Source: Terriglobia bacterium (GTDB taxonomy: Bacteria > Acidobacteriota > Terriglobia > UBA7540). From it: DNA of 7,451 bases. The position numbers were made by a program, and so were the translations under genes. The stretch is from NCBI GenBank assembly GCA_030049455.1, contig JASIKV010000410.1, positions 1-7,451 on the forward strand, in the 5' to 3' direction. Below the pieces are notes generated by a model. That model was not told the DNA's origin. It did no database searches and worked only from the letters and a program-made list of their open reading frames with translations. Below, one piece after another: positions 1-6,300 of this stretch. The stretch's first letter is position 1; every line of letters starts with the position of its first letter.

Positions 1-1991
1 TGGCGCCAGGTGACGTTGTACCCCGCCGAGTTGCGCGGCACATTGATCAGCGGCTGACCCACTTGCAACGGCGCGAGAGCCAACGAGGAGCCGTCGAGCG
101 AAAGCACCTCAGTATTGTCGCGCGTGTACTCAACCGACATCTGCAACGACCTGACAGGCCGCACAAGGAAGGAGATTTCCGCTCCCTGGGCGCGCGAGTT
201 GCCGAGATTGTCAGAAATGAATGAACTCAGGTTGGTGAGCGACCCTCCCAACGTGACAATCTGGTCGTGAAAGTGATTGTTGAAGTAGGTCGCGTCAAGC
301 ACCGCCTTGCTCTGGAAGAATCGCTGCTCAAATCCGGCGTCGAAACTGATGCTGGTCTCGGGCTTCAGGTGCGGATTGTTGGTGAAGGCCAAGTCGAACC
401 CATCCGGCGGGCGGATGCCCGTGCCGAAGCTTGCGTGCAGGCGCGTGCCATCGAGCGTGCCGCCGCGTGATTCACGAAGCATATAGGCGGCTGAGACGCG
501 GGGATTCACTTTCGTGACCGTGTTCGCAGGAAGCAGCGGCCGGGCGGCGGAATCGTCCGCGGGCAGTGAATTCGTGCGCAGATCGTCCACGCGGAAGCCT
601 GTAGTCAGGTCGAGGCGGCGCGTGGGGCTCCAACGATTCTCCGCAAAAAACGCCAGGCTGGTGCGGGGAAGCACGAAGGGAGTGTTGTTGCTGTCCGTGA
701 TGTAAGTGTCCTCAACCTGCTCGCGATTGTATTCAAATCCCGCCACGAAAAAGTCCTTGCTTGAAACCGCCACCTCACTTCGCGTGTTCAGCACACCGCG
801 CAGGTTGTTGGAGTAGGAATCACCGTATGGCGAGCGGAAGTAATAATCATTCGTATCGGCGCTGAGGGTCGTAACCTGCTGGAATTTCGAAGTGACCTGC
901 TCGGAGTAGGTGCCGCCCCAGCCAAACAGGTTTTGCTTGTCGCGCGAGTAGGTGTCGATTCCGGTGAAGAGATCGTCAGGGTCGGAGCCGTAGGGTCCGG
1001 GGGCGCCCGCGTCATTGGCATTACCGACGAAGTGCACGTCGAAGCGCCGACGCTGGCTTTGATGATAGCCGAGGCTCAGGAATGCCGTTTGATTCCTGTA
1101 ATTGTCATTGGTCACCAGCCCGCCGGAATCAAAGCGGGAGAGGTCGAACCCCCAGCTCAGCCCGTGGGTCAGGCCGCTGCCATCGACAATAAATCGCCGG
1201 GTGGTGAAGTTTCCGCCTTCCGCCTGAAAAGTGAAATGCGGCGCCCCTTCGCCCTGAAGGGTGACGATATTGATGACACTCGTCACGGCGTTCGGGCCGT
1301 AGAGCGCGCTTTCCGGCCCGCGCGTCACCTCAACGCGCTCGACGCCGTCCGCGGGCAGGGGGGCGAAATCGAAGTCGCCGCCGAACTCGTTCAGCTCGAT
1401 TCCATCCACCATCACCAGGTTGTAATTCGACTGGCCGCCGCGCACATAGACGCCCGTTACGCCTCCGTAGCGGCCGGCCTGGCTTACCTCGACGCCGGGA
1501 ACGCCGAAGAGAACGTCGAGAACATTCAACGCGTCGCGGTCCTTGATGTCCTGGCCGGTGACTACCGAAACCGAGGAGCCCACTTGCGAGGCGAGCGAAT
1601 CCTCGAGCGCGGCCGAGACCACCACCTGCTGTTGCACGGCGCTCAGTTGCAGGCGCAAATCAAGATTGCGAACGTCCGCGCCGTGAATCTCCACCTCAAG
1701 TTGCGGCGACGTTAGACCCGGAGCGGTTGCCAGCACTTGGTATTTTCCATCGGCAAGACCGCTGAATTGAAAACCTCCCTGGCTGCCGGTTTGCTTCTGG
1801 TCAAAGACAACCGTCGATCGAAGCAAAGTTACGCTGGCCTGCGCCACCGGGCGGCCGGACGGATCGAAAACGCTTCCAGCCAGCGTCGCTGACCAGATCG
1901 GATTTGCGGAGAGAAGCAAGAAAAGCCCGGCACAGAATGCCGAAGGTCGAAACTTCCCACGTGCGGCTGCAAGTGCAGTGATGACGAACAT
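1..1991 (-). CDS. TonB-dependent outer-membrane receptor, BtuB-like (cobalamin/corrinoid uptake), C-terminus cut by window edge
   Basis: The frame is open for 663 codons from the ATG at 1991 to the left edge with no stop, so the last barrel strands are missing. Residues 1-35 look like a signal peptide (hydrophobic AGLFLLLSA, likely cleavage after WSA). Residues 36-115 form a carboxypeptidase-regulatory-like beta-sandwich (AGSVFDPSGRPVAQASV). QQVVVSA at 121-127 resembles a TonB box. The plug follows at about 130-245, with GQDIKDRDALNVLDVL, VYVRGGQSNYNLVMVDGIEL and VERVEVTRGPESALYGPNA. From about 250 there are repeated aromatic beta-strand segments of the barrel. The family imports scarce ligands across the outer membrane using TonB/ExbBD energy. 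The ligand is inferred to be a corrinoid because a cobalamin riboswitch lies in the leader. The start is supported by an AGAAGGAG Shine-Dalgarno 6 nt upstream. Family is very secure; substrate rests on the riboswitch. Confidence 0.93.
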   Translation of the reverse strand, partial: MFVITALAAARGKFRPSAFCAGLFLLLSANPIWSATLAGSVFDPSGRPVAQASVTLLRSTVVFDQKQTGSQGGFQFSGLADGKYQVLATAPGLTSPQLEVEIHGADVRNLDLRLQLSAVQQQVVVSAALEDSLASQVGSSVSVVTGQDIKDRDALNVLDVLFGVPGVEVSQAGRYGGVTGVYVRGGQSNYNLVMVDGIELNEFGGDFDFAPLPADGVERVEVTRGPESALYGPNAVTSVINIVTLQGEGAPHFTFQAEGGNFTTRRFIVDGSGLTHGLSWGFDLSRFDSGGLVTNDNYRNQTAFLSLGYHQSQRRRFDVHFVGNANDAGAPGPYGSDPDDLFTGIDTYSRDKQNLFGWGGTYSEQVTSKFQQVTTLSADTNDYYFRSPYGDSYSNNLRGVLNTRSEVAVSSKDFFVAGFEYNREQVEDTYITDSNNTPFVLPRTSLAFFAENRWSPTRRLDLTTGFRVDDLRTNSLPADDSAARPLLPANTVTKVNPRVSAAYMLRESRGGTLDGTRLHASFGTGIRPPDGFDLAFTNNPHLKPETSISFDAGFEQRFFQSKAVLDATYFNNHFHDQIVTLGGSLTNLSSFISDNLGNSRAQGAEISFLVRPVRSLQMSVEYTRDNTEVLSLDGSSLALAPLQVGQPLINVPRNSAGYNVTWR

Positions 1992-1997
1992 AGAAGA

Positions 1998-2005
1998 CTC
2001 CTTCT
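1998..2005 (-). promoter_or_regulatory. Ribosome binding site of the TonB-dependent receptor
   Basis: On the minus strand AGAAGGAG sits 6 nt before the ATG at 1991. It fixes the start codon and lies downstream of the terminator-like hairpin, so translation requires read-through of the leader. Confidence 0.8.
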
Positions 2006-2052
2006 CCCGTTCTCACGACGGGGCGGGCGGAAGGAATCCGGTGGAGGAGGCT

Positions 2053-2096
2053 GAAACAGAAAAGCCTTCCTCTCCCTCAATACGGAAGCGGAAGGC
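2053..2096 (-). terminator. Terminator-like hairpin, probable riboswitch expression platform
   Basis: On the minus strand GCCTTCC (2090-2096) pairs perfectly with GGAAGGC (2064-2070), and TTTTCTGTTTC follows at once. The stem is 7 bp with a 19-nt loop and a T-rich tail, like an intrinsic terminator with a long loop. It lies between the cobalamin aptamer and the receptor's ribosome binding site, where a transcriptional OFF switch would place it. A smaller hairpin (ACTCTT/AAGAGT, 2115-2133) lies between aptamer and terminator and could take part in switching. The large loop makes terminator strength uncertain. Confidence 0.5.
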
Positions 2097-2146
2097 CGCA
2101 TGGTCTTCCCCTGGACTCTTTCCGTCGAAGAGTGAGGTAGCGTGAA

Positions 2147-2343
2147 AGTTCCCGGGCAGGTTTCCTGGCTCTCGGGTCGTCACCGCATCTTCAGCCTTCC
2201 CCTTCCGCGTAGGGCGGAACAGTGGCCGTCCGTCTTTCGACGGGCTAAGAAGATGCGGCTCGCCGATCACAGTGGCGGGACCGCAGCCGATTTACACGGC
2301 CTTTCCTCTTTCTCCGTTTTTCCAACGGAGCACCGCAGGAACT
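2147..2343 (-). ncRNA. Cobalamin riboswitch, class I (AdoCbl-type) aptamer
   Basis: Read on the minus strand, this leader has the conserved cobalamin aptamer signature. The core CCCGCCACTGTGATCGG (B12 box around 2263-2279) is preceded by AGAGGAA and GGCCGTGTAAATCGGCTG. The 3' conserved block GAGCCAGGAAACCTGCC closes the aptamer. P1 forms from AGTTCC (2338-2343) and GGAACT (2147-2152). The peripheral domain typical of class I is present: a perfect 10-bp stem CCGCATCTTC/GAAGATGCGG (2249-2258 with 2183-2192) enclosing a GAAA tetraloop hairpin (2230-2243) and a 6-bp hairpin (2203-2219). Class I aptamers bind adenosylcobalamin and usually switch off downstream uptake or synthesis genes when B12 is plentiful. 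Here the target is the receptor starting at 1991, about 155 nt downstream. Confidence 0.95.
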
Positions 2344-2373
2344 GCAATTTCCAAGACACCAACAACGCTGTGG

Positions 2374-2403
2374 AAGGTAGCATCCCGACGTTATCGATGT
2401 CAA
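2374..2403 (-). promoter_or_regulatory. Candidate sigma-70-type promoter for the riboswitch-receptor transcript
   Basis: The minus strand carries a perfect TTGACA (2398-2403), then an 18-nt spacer and TACCTT (2374-2379), which matches the -10 consensus at only three positions. A start near 2367 would place the aptamer about 25 nt into the transcript. The -35 and the position are convincing; the -10 is poor. The region from here to the rhomboid stop at 2468 holds nothing else I can identify, and I see no clear terminator for the rhomboid gene. Confidence 0.45.
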
Positions 2404-2467
2404 TGGTTTGATGCGAACGGCAAGCTGGGGTGAAGCGCAATCGTGCCGAGGCGAGTTCCGCAAGTGG

Positions 2468-3217
2468 TCAGTTCACCCACCTGCCGTGTTTCTCCTTCTT
2501 CTCCTGGTCGCGCATGTACACTTCGAATTTCTTGCGCAGCCGGGCGCGCTGCCACTCGTGATACTGAAGTTGCCAGCGATAGGGAAGCGACCAGCCGCGC
2601 AAATAGAAATAGCCGAAGAGCATTCCGCCCAGGTGGGCGACATGGCTCACCCCGGAGCCTGCGTCGCTGTAGGATGCCACAAATTCGATGACCCCCATGA
2701 TCACGGCAAACCATTTCGCCTTGATGGGAATGACCATGTAGAAGTAGATGATCCTCTCGGGGAAGAGCATTCCGTAGGCCAGGATGAGCGCGAAGATGGC
2801 TCCGGAGCAGCCGACCGTCGGGATTTCGCCGGAGGGTTCAAGAAGCACGCAACATAGACCCGCGCCTATTCCGGTCAGAAAGAAGTAAGTCAGAAACTTC
2901 TTGCTCCGCCATGCGCTCTCCAACTCGGCGCCGAATATCCAGAGGGCGTAGAGATTGAAGAGGATGTGGAACCACCCGCCATGAAGGAAGAGGTAGGTAA
3001 CCAACTGATAGAAAAAGAAGCGGTGAATCACCAGCACAGGGGTGAGGCTGAGGTAGACCAGCGGGTAATCGTGGAAATACAACCGGGCAGAATCAAACGG
3101 CAGGACGCCAATCACATTTGTGACTACAAACACCGCGCCCATGATGATGAGCAGCCACTTCACCATCCGGGTGATGGGCGGACCCAGGGAGAATCCCATT
3201 TGGCGGAAGGAACCCAT
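2468..3217 (-). CDS. Rhomboid family intramembrane serine protease
   Basis: The 249-residue polytopic protein cleaves transmembrane segments of other membrane proteins within the inner membrane. The GlpG-type active site is intact: H79, H84 and N88 lie in LHGGWFHILFN, with the same spacing as GlpG His145/His150/Asn154. The nucleophile is S138 in GCSGA, and the general base is H195 in VAHLGG, followed by the glycine-rich GGMLFGY helix. About six hydrophobic helices span residues 20-205. The C-terminal 45 residues are a charged cytoplasmic tail (RARLRKKFEVYMRDQEKKEK). Size is usual for a bacterial rhomboid. The ATG at 3217 has no good Shine-Dalgarno, and a promoter-like motif lies only 12 nt upstream, so the message may be nearly leaderless. 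It ends 78 bp short of the OPT gene's stop side and shows no obvious partner. Substrate cannot be told. Confidence 0.95.
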   Translation of the reverse strand: MGSFRQMGFSLGPPITRMVKWLLIIMGAVFVVTNVIGVLPFDSARLYFHDYPLVYLSLTPVLVIHRFFFYQLVTYLFLHGGWFHILFNLYALWIFGAELESAWRSKKFLTYFFLTGIGAGLCCVLLEPSGEIPTVGCSGAIFALILAYGMLFPERIIYFYMVIPIKAKWFAVIMGVIEFVASYSDAGSGVSHVAHLGGMLFGYFYLRGWSLPYRWQLQYHEWQRARLRKKFEVYMRDQEKKEKHGRWVN

Positions 3218-3228
3218 GTTTAGAAGCG

Positions 3229-3240
3229 TACCATAAGAAC
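3229..3240 (-). promoter_or_regulatory. Candidate promoter element before the rhomboid gene (12-mer shared with the YqeY leader)
   Basis: Minus-strand GTTCTTATGGTA contains TATGGT, an acceptable -10 hexamer, ending 12 nt before the rhomboid ATG. The identical 12 bases occur at 5990-6001 upstream of the YqeY-domain gene. No good -35 is visible. Initiation here would give a 5' leader of only a few nucleotides. An operator or chance is also possible. Confidence 0.35.
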
Positions 3241-3295
3241 TGCGGTTAGCGTTTGGTGGAGAGACGCCCCGCGGAGCGGCGCTCGAATTTGTCGC

Positions 3296-5341
3296 TCACA
3301 TAATCGCAGCGGGCGGAGCGGGTTCGTCGGGGCTGCCGGCATTCGCGAGCGGAACCCACACCAGGGCGGCGAAGAGAACAACAAATGCCATCGCCGCGGC
3401 CCAGAAGGGCGACGCCCAGGAGAGAAGGGTAACGTTGTATCCCGATCCCACCAGCCCGGCGATGACCAGTCCGCACAAGGCCTCGCCGGCGATGAAGCCG
3501 GACGCCGTAAGCACGCCGGCATTATCCACCCGGGCCTTTTGCGCGTGATTCAAGCCCTGGCGGTCGCGCAGCTTGTCCGTCACCCAGCGGATGATGCCGC
3601 CGGCGAAAATCGCGAAAGTCGTGCCGAGGGGCAGATACATTCCCACGGCGAAGAGCATGACGCTCTTCACTTCGATCATAATCAGCGCAAAGCCCATCAG
3701 AATGCCGACAATCACCAGCGGCCACGCCATGTCGCCATTCACAATGCCTTTCGCCAGCATGGCCATCAATCCCGCCTGCGGAGCAGAGAGCGCCGGGCTG
3801 CCGAAGTGATACGCCTTGTCGAGAATCGCCAGGGGGAAGAAGAGAACCAGCGATGCCACGACGATGCCAATCAAATCGCCGACCTGCATTTTGGCGGGCG
3901 TGCCCCCCAGAATGTGCCCGACCTTCAGGTCCTGGAGCATCTCGCCGGCAACCGCGGAAGAAACGCAAATGACTGCGGCGACGCCCAGCACCGCCGCCAC
4001 GCCCCCCGCGCCAGAGACCCCCAGCGCCACCATCAGCAGCGCCGAAATCACCAGCGTACAGAGCGTCAACCCCGACACGGGATTATTGGTCGAGCCGATC
4101 ATGCCGACGAGATTTCCCGAGACCGCGGCAAAGAAGAATCCGAGCACGATCATCACCACTGCCGCCACCAACGCGGCCGTGGCCACCTGCGAACCCGTCA
4201 GATTCCCCGCGCTGCCGATGAAGAAGTAATACAGCGCGATCATGGCAAGAAAGACCAGGCCTACACCGCCAAAAACCACCTTCGACCTCAAGTCGCGATC
4301 GGTGCGGCCGGTGCCGGCGTGCGCGGCTGCTGACTTTTTCAAATCACTCAAAGCGCGCGTCATACCTGCCATCAATTGCTTGCGCATTTTGAACAGGGTG
4401 TAGGACGCGCCCACCAGCATTCCGCCCACAGCGATGGGCCGAACGACGGAGAAGTAAATGGACTGGGCCAACAGCGTCCAGGAAATTGGCTGGCCGCCGG
4501 CGGCGGGCTGGAGCGTTGGGCCAAGAACAAAAGTGAGCAAGGGAACGAGCAGCCCCCAGGCGAGCACGCCTCCGGCGAAATTCAGCGATGCCAGGCGCGG
4601 TCCGATGATGTATCCAACGCCGAGATAAGCCGGGCTCACGTCGGGGGCGGTAAAGAGCGTCGCACCGCCGGTTGCCACTGTCGTGACGTTGGGGTTGGTG
4701 CTGGTTCGCAGCAGCAATTTTTTTCCCAGCGCACTGATATTCACCGCAAACGTATTGCTCGCGGAAAATACATTTACCGCTCCCAACAAATAGACGAACC
4801 CGCCAAAACCCATGCAGGAGAACAGAATCTTCGCGGCCTTGGCGCCCTGTTGGCCGGCCTTGTGAATCTGCGATGCGGCCACCGATTCCGGGAAGGGGAG
4901 TTCCGGATCTTCCACCATCACGCGGCGGAGCAGGGTGACGAACAGGATGCCCAAAGTCCCGCCGATGATCATGAGCGCGACGGTGGTCCAGTATTTATCG
5001 CGCGGCAAGCCAGGCCACAAACCGGCCAGCACAAAGGCCGGAATGGTGAACACGGCGCCGGCCGCGACCGACTCGCCGATCGAGCCCACGGTTCGCGCGA
5101 TGTTTTCTTCCAGCAGCGAACCTTTCATCAACCGCAGCAGCGCCATCCCGATGACCGCCGAGGGATAAGTGGCGGCGATGGTCATTCCGGCTTTCAACCC
5201 GAGATAGGCGTTGGCCGAGCCCAGGATTCCCGTCATCACCATGCCGATGATCACGGCGCGGAGGGTGAATTCCTTCATCTCCATCGTCTCGGGGACGTAG
5301 GGAGCGTACTTTGCGGGTTCTGCGGAGGTGGGGGTGCTCAT
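3296..5341 (-). CDS. OPT family oligopeptide transporter
   Basis: The 681-residue inner-membrane protein has around 14-16 hydrophobic segments and belongs to the OPT superfamily of proton-coupled carriers for small peptides or peptide-like metal chelates. Family motifs (numbered from the chosen start) include NAYLGLKAGMT at 44-54, DPELPFPESVAA near 145-156, GSTNNPVSGLT at 416-426, AGEMLQDLKVGHILGGTPAK at 465-484 and SGFIAGEALCGL at 614-625. Length matches prokaryotic OPT members. The frame opens 20 codons further upstream (ATG at 5401), but the ATG at 5341 has AAGGA 8 nt away and the extension MHGMERRWQECPRHSV is not membrane-protein-like, so I chose 5341. The substrate cannot be read from sequence; bacterial members are mostly annotated as peptide transporters. 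It is downstream of the YqeY gene on the same strand, separated by 170 bp containing a palindromic repeat, so co-transcription is doubtful. Confidence 0.95.
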   Translation of the reverse strand: MSTPTSAEPAKYAPYVPETMEMKEFTLRAVIIGMVMTGILGSANAYLGLKAGMTIAATYPSAVIGMALLRLMKGSLLEENIARTVGSIGESVAAGAVFTIPAFVLAGLWPGLPRDKYWTTVALMIIGGTLGILFVTLLRRVMVEDPELPFPESVAASQIHKAGQQGAKAAKILFSCMGFGGFVYLLGAVNVFSASNTFAVNISALGKKLLLRTSTNPNVTTVATGGATLFTAPDVSPAYLGVGYIIGPRLASLNFAGGVLAWGLLVPLLTFVLGPTLQPAAGGQPISWTLLAQSIYFSVVRPIAVGGMLVGASYTLFKMRKQLMAGMTRALSDLKKSAAAHAGTGRTDRDLRSKVVFGGVGLVFLAMIALYYFFIGSAGNLTGSQVATAALVAAVVMIVLGFFFAAVSGNLVGMIGSTNNPVSGLTLCTLVISALLMVALGVSGAGGVAAVLGVAAVICVSSAVAGEMLQDLKVGHILGGTPAKMQVGDLIGIVVASLVLFFPLAILDKAYHFGSPALSAPQAGLMAMLAKGIVNGDMAWPLVIVGILMGFALIMIEVKSVMLFAVGMYLPLGTTFAIFAGGIIRWVTDKLRDRQGLNHAQKARVDNAGVLTASGFIAGEALCGLVIAGLVGSGYNVTLLSWASPFWAAAMAFVVLFAALVWVPLANAGSPDEPAPPAAIM

Positions 5342-5349
5342 GGGTGTGT

Positions 5350-5354
5350 TCCTT
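5350..5354 (-). promoter_or_regulatory. Shine-Dalgarno that decides the OPT transporter start
   Basis: Minus-strand AAGGA lies 8 nt before the ATG at 5341. No comparable site precedes the upstream in-frame ATG at 5401, so the shorter protein beginning MSTPTSAEPAK is preferred. Confidence 0.65.
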
Positions 5355-5404
5355 ACTGAGTGGCGCGGGCACTCTTGCCAGCGCCTTTCCATTCCATGCA
5401 CGTC

Positions 5405-5505
5405 GTAGGGGTAATCCGTCGGCTGACGGATTGCCCTGCCTGGGCGGGAGCGGCCACGACCTGCCGCCCGAAGGCTTTGGGTCGCAGGGCGAGGGCCGCC
5501 CCTAC
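5405..5505. repeat. Palindromic intergenic repeat element (about 101 bp) between the OPT and YqeY genes
   Basis: The element is bounded by GTAGGGG (5405-5411) and its inverse CCCCTAC (5499-5505). Inside is a perfect 8-bp stem with a 4-nt loop, AATCCGTC/GACGGATT (5413-5432), followed by GC-rich modules such as TGGGCGGGA (5441-5449) that recur in the palindrome at 6021-6075. The architecture suggests a dispersed intergenic palindrome family. Transcribed from YqeY, it would fold strongly and could act as a terminator or RNA-stability element. Copy number in the genome cannot be known from this window. Confidence 0.55.
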
Positions 5506-5511
5506 CTGCGG

Positions 5512-5961
5512 TTAACCGCCGAGCCTGGCGCGAACTTTTTCACTCACGCGCTTTCCGTCGGCGTTCTTGCCGGCGAGTTTGGCCATGGCCGATTTCATGA
5601 CCTTACCCATGTCCTTGGGGTTGGTCACACTGGTTTCTGCCAGGGCCGCCGCCACGGCCGCGTCAATTTCCTCATCGCTCGCCCCCGCGGGCAGGTAGGC
5701 TTCGACGATTTTGATTTCCGCCTCTTCCTGGCTCGCCAAGTCTTCGCGCCCGCCCTTGCGAAAAGCTTCCACGGATTCGCGCCGCTGCTTGGCAAGCGTG
5801 CGCAGCACGGCGAGGGCTTCCGGATCCTCAACCGGCTTGCCGTGTTCCACCCGCTTGTTCATCAGCGCGGCCTTCATCATGCGCAGCACGGAGAGCTTCA
5901 GCGTCTGCTGCGCCTTCAGCGCCGCAACCAGGTCTTTTTCCACTTGCTCGACGATGGGCAT
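5512..5961 (-). CDS. GatB/YqeY domain-containing protein
   Basis: The 149-residue soluble cytoplasmic protein is about the length of Bacillus YqeY, and its domain is related to the C-terminal tail of the GatB subunit of the tRNA-dependent amidotransferase. Family landmarks appear in order: LSVLRMMKAALMNKR (24-37), KQRRESVEAFRKGGREDLA (58-76), EEAEIKIVEAYLP (79-91), MGKVM (118-122) and GKNADGKRVSEKVRARL (131-147). In GatB this module helps recognise tRNA; the stand-alone protein's role is not well defined, so no pathway is assigned. The frame opens 14 codons upstream (6003), but the ATG at 5961 has AAAGGAA close by and starts the conserved MPIVEQVEKDL, so it is preferred. It is the first of three minus-strand genes, has its own promoter candidate, and diverges from the lipoprotein gene at 6461. 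Confidence 0.93.
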   Translation of the reverse strand: MPIVEQVEKDLVAALKAQQTLKLSVLRMMKAALMNKRVEHGKPVEDPEALAVLRTLAKQRRESVEAFRKGGREDLASQEEAEIKIVEAYLPAGASDEEIDAAVAAALAETSVTNPKDMGKVMKSAMAKLAGKNADGKRVSEKVRARLGG

Positions 5962-5965
5962 GAAT

Positions 5966-5972
5966 TTCCTTT
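5966..5972 (-). promoter_or_regulatory. Ribosome binding site of the YqeY-domain gene
   Basis: Minus-strand AAAGGAA with AGGA 5 nt from the ATG at 5961. It supports the internal ATG over the upstream in-frame one at 6003. Confidence 0.65.
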
Positions 5973-5985
5973 CGAATTCCCCGCG

Positions 5986-6001
5986 ACTATACCATAAGAA
6001 C
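5986..6001 (-). promoter_or_regulatory. Candidate promoter of the YqeY-domain gene, containing the shared 12-mer
   Basis: Minus-strand GTTCTTATGGTATAGT contains two overlapping -10 candidates, TATGGT (5991-5996) and TATAGT (5986-5991). The first 12 bases (5990-6001) are identical to 3229-3240 before the rhomboid gene. Initiation here would give a short leader of about 20 nt that includes the Shine-Dalgarno. No clear -35 is seen. Confidence 0.4.
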
Positions 6002-6020
6002 ACGCCAGTGGAGTGCGTTG

Positions 6021-6075
6021 TAGCGGCGGTCTGCGACCGTCGTCCAGCGATCCCGCTTGGGCGGGACGGCCGCTA
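6021..6075. repeat. Palindromic intergenic repeat, TAGCGGC...GCCGCTA
   Basis: Ends TAGCGGC (6021-6027) and GCCGCTA (6069-6075) are exact inverses. An inner stem TCCCGC/GCGGGA (6051-6056 with 6061-6066) has a TTGG loop. The inner TGGGCGGGA and the TAGCG-type termini link it to the elements at 5405-5505 and 6115-6182. No coding potential was seen. Confidence 0.55.
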
Positions 6076-6086
6076 TATGGTGAGCG

Positions 6087-6239
6087 CCCTGCCAGTAGTG
6101 GGTCAGTTTGAATTTTGTAGCGCGTCCCGCCTCGGCGGGACCACCCGCGACGGTTAGGCAGCTGAGGACAGCCGCGCTACAACTCCAGACCGTGCGAAGC
6201 CGCCTCCAAGATTCAAACTGACCCACCACACCCTGCCAG
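6087..6239. mobile_element. MITE-like element with 16-bp terminal inverted repeats and flanking 9-bp direct repeats
   Basis: A perfect 16-bp inverted repeat, GTGGGTCAGTTTGAAT (6098-6113) and its inverse (6211-6226), encloses 97 bp. Allowing one mismatch, the arms extend two bases outward. The 9-mer CCCTGCCAG occurs directly repeated just outside (6087-6095 and 6231-6239), as a target-site duplication would. No transposase is encoded, so if it is mobile it is non-autonomous. The core contains another palindrome (6115-6182). Alternative readings are a large transcription-terminating cruciform or a composite of two repeats. Mobility is inference; the inverted and direct repeats are seen. Confidence 0.45.
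6115..6182. repeat. Palindromic repeat nested in the MITE-like element
   Basis: Termini TTGTAGCGCG (6115-6124) and CGCGCTACAA (6173-6182) are a perfect 10-bp inverted repeat. Inside is GTCCCGCC/GGCGGGAC (6124-6141), self-complementary over 8 bp on each side of two bases. It belongs to the same GTAGCG-plus-GCGGGA family as 6021-6075, which suggests a repeat inserted within, or captured by, the outer inverted repeats. Confidence 0.55.
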
Positions 6240-6264
6240 CGCAACCGGTCAAAACGCAGAGGCT

Positions 6265-6275
6265 TATGATAGAAT
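6265..6275 (+). promoter_or_regulatory. Weak -10 candidate for the lipoprotein gene
   Basis: Overlapping hexamers TATGAT (6265-6270) and TAGAAT (6270-6275) match the -10 consensus well, but no convincing -35 is found at the right distance. A start near 6282 would give a leader of about 180 nt, which includes the hairpin region at 6301-6355. Confidence 0.25.
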
Positions 6276-6300
6276 TAGAGGACCGAACAAAGAACACCAG

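Noticed and set aside
933..1715. Plus-strand 260-codon open frame
   Set aside because: It lies wholly antisense to the TonB-dependent receptor, whose protein has clear plug and barrel motifs. Its own product has no recognisable domain and is a GC-codon-bias shadow.
2013..2270. Small minus-strand open frames across the leader of the receptor gene
   Set aside because: They run through the cobalamin aptamer and terminator. The conservation there is that of a structured RNA, not a protein.
3248..3295. GC-rich stretch downstream of the OPT stop as an intrinsic terminator
   Set aside because: Pairing is imperfect (GCGCCGC against GCGGGGCG) and no T-run follows.
3539..5359. Long plus-strand open frames of 264 and 327 codons
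   Set aside because: Both are antisense to the OPT transporter. Their His/Arg/Gly/Gln-rich products are typical of reverse-strand reading of a membrane-protein gene.
3296..5401. Longer OPT transporter starting at 5401
   Set aside because: The extra 20 residues look non-conserved, no Shine-Dalgarno precedes that ATG, and a good one precedes the ATG at 5341.
2468..5961. Rhomboid, OPT and YqeY genes as one functional operon
   Set aside because: Same strand only. Gaps of 78 and 170 bp, a palindromic repeat in the larger gap, and promoter-like motifs before YqeY and the rhomboid argue for separate units, and no shared pathway is known.
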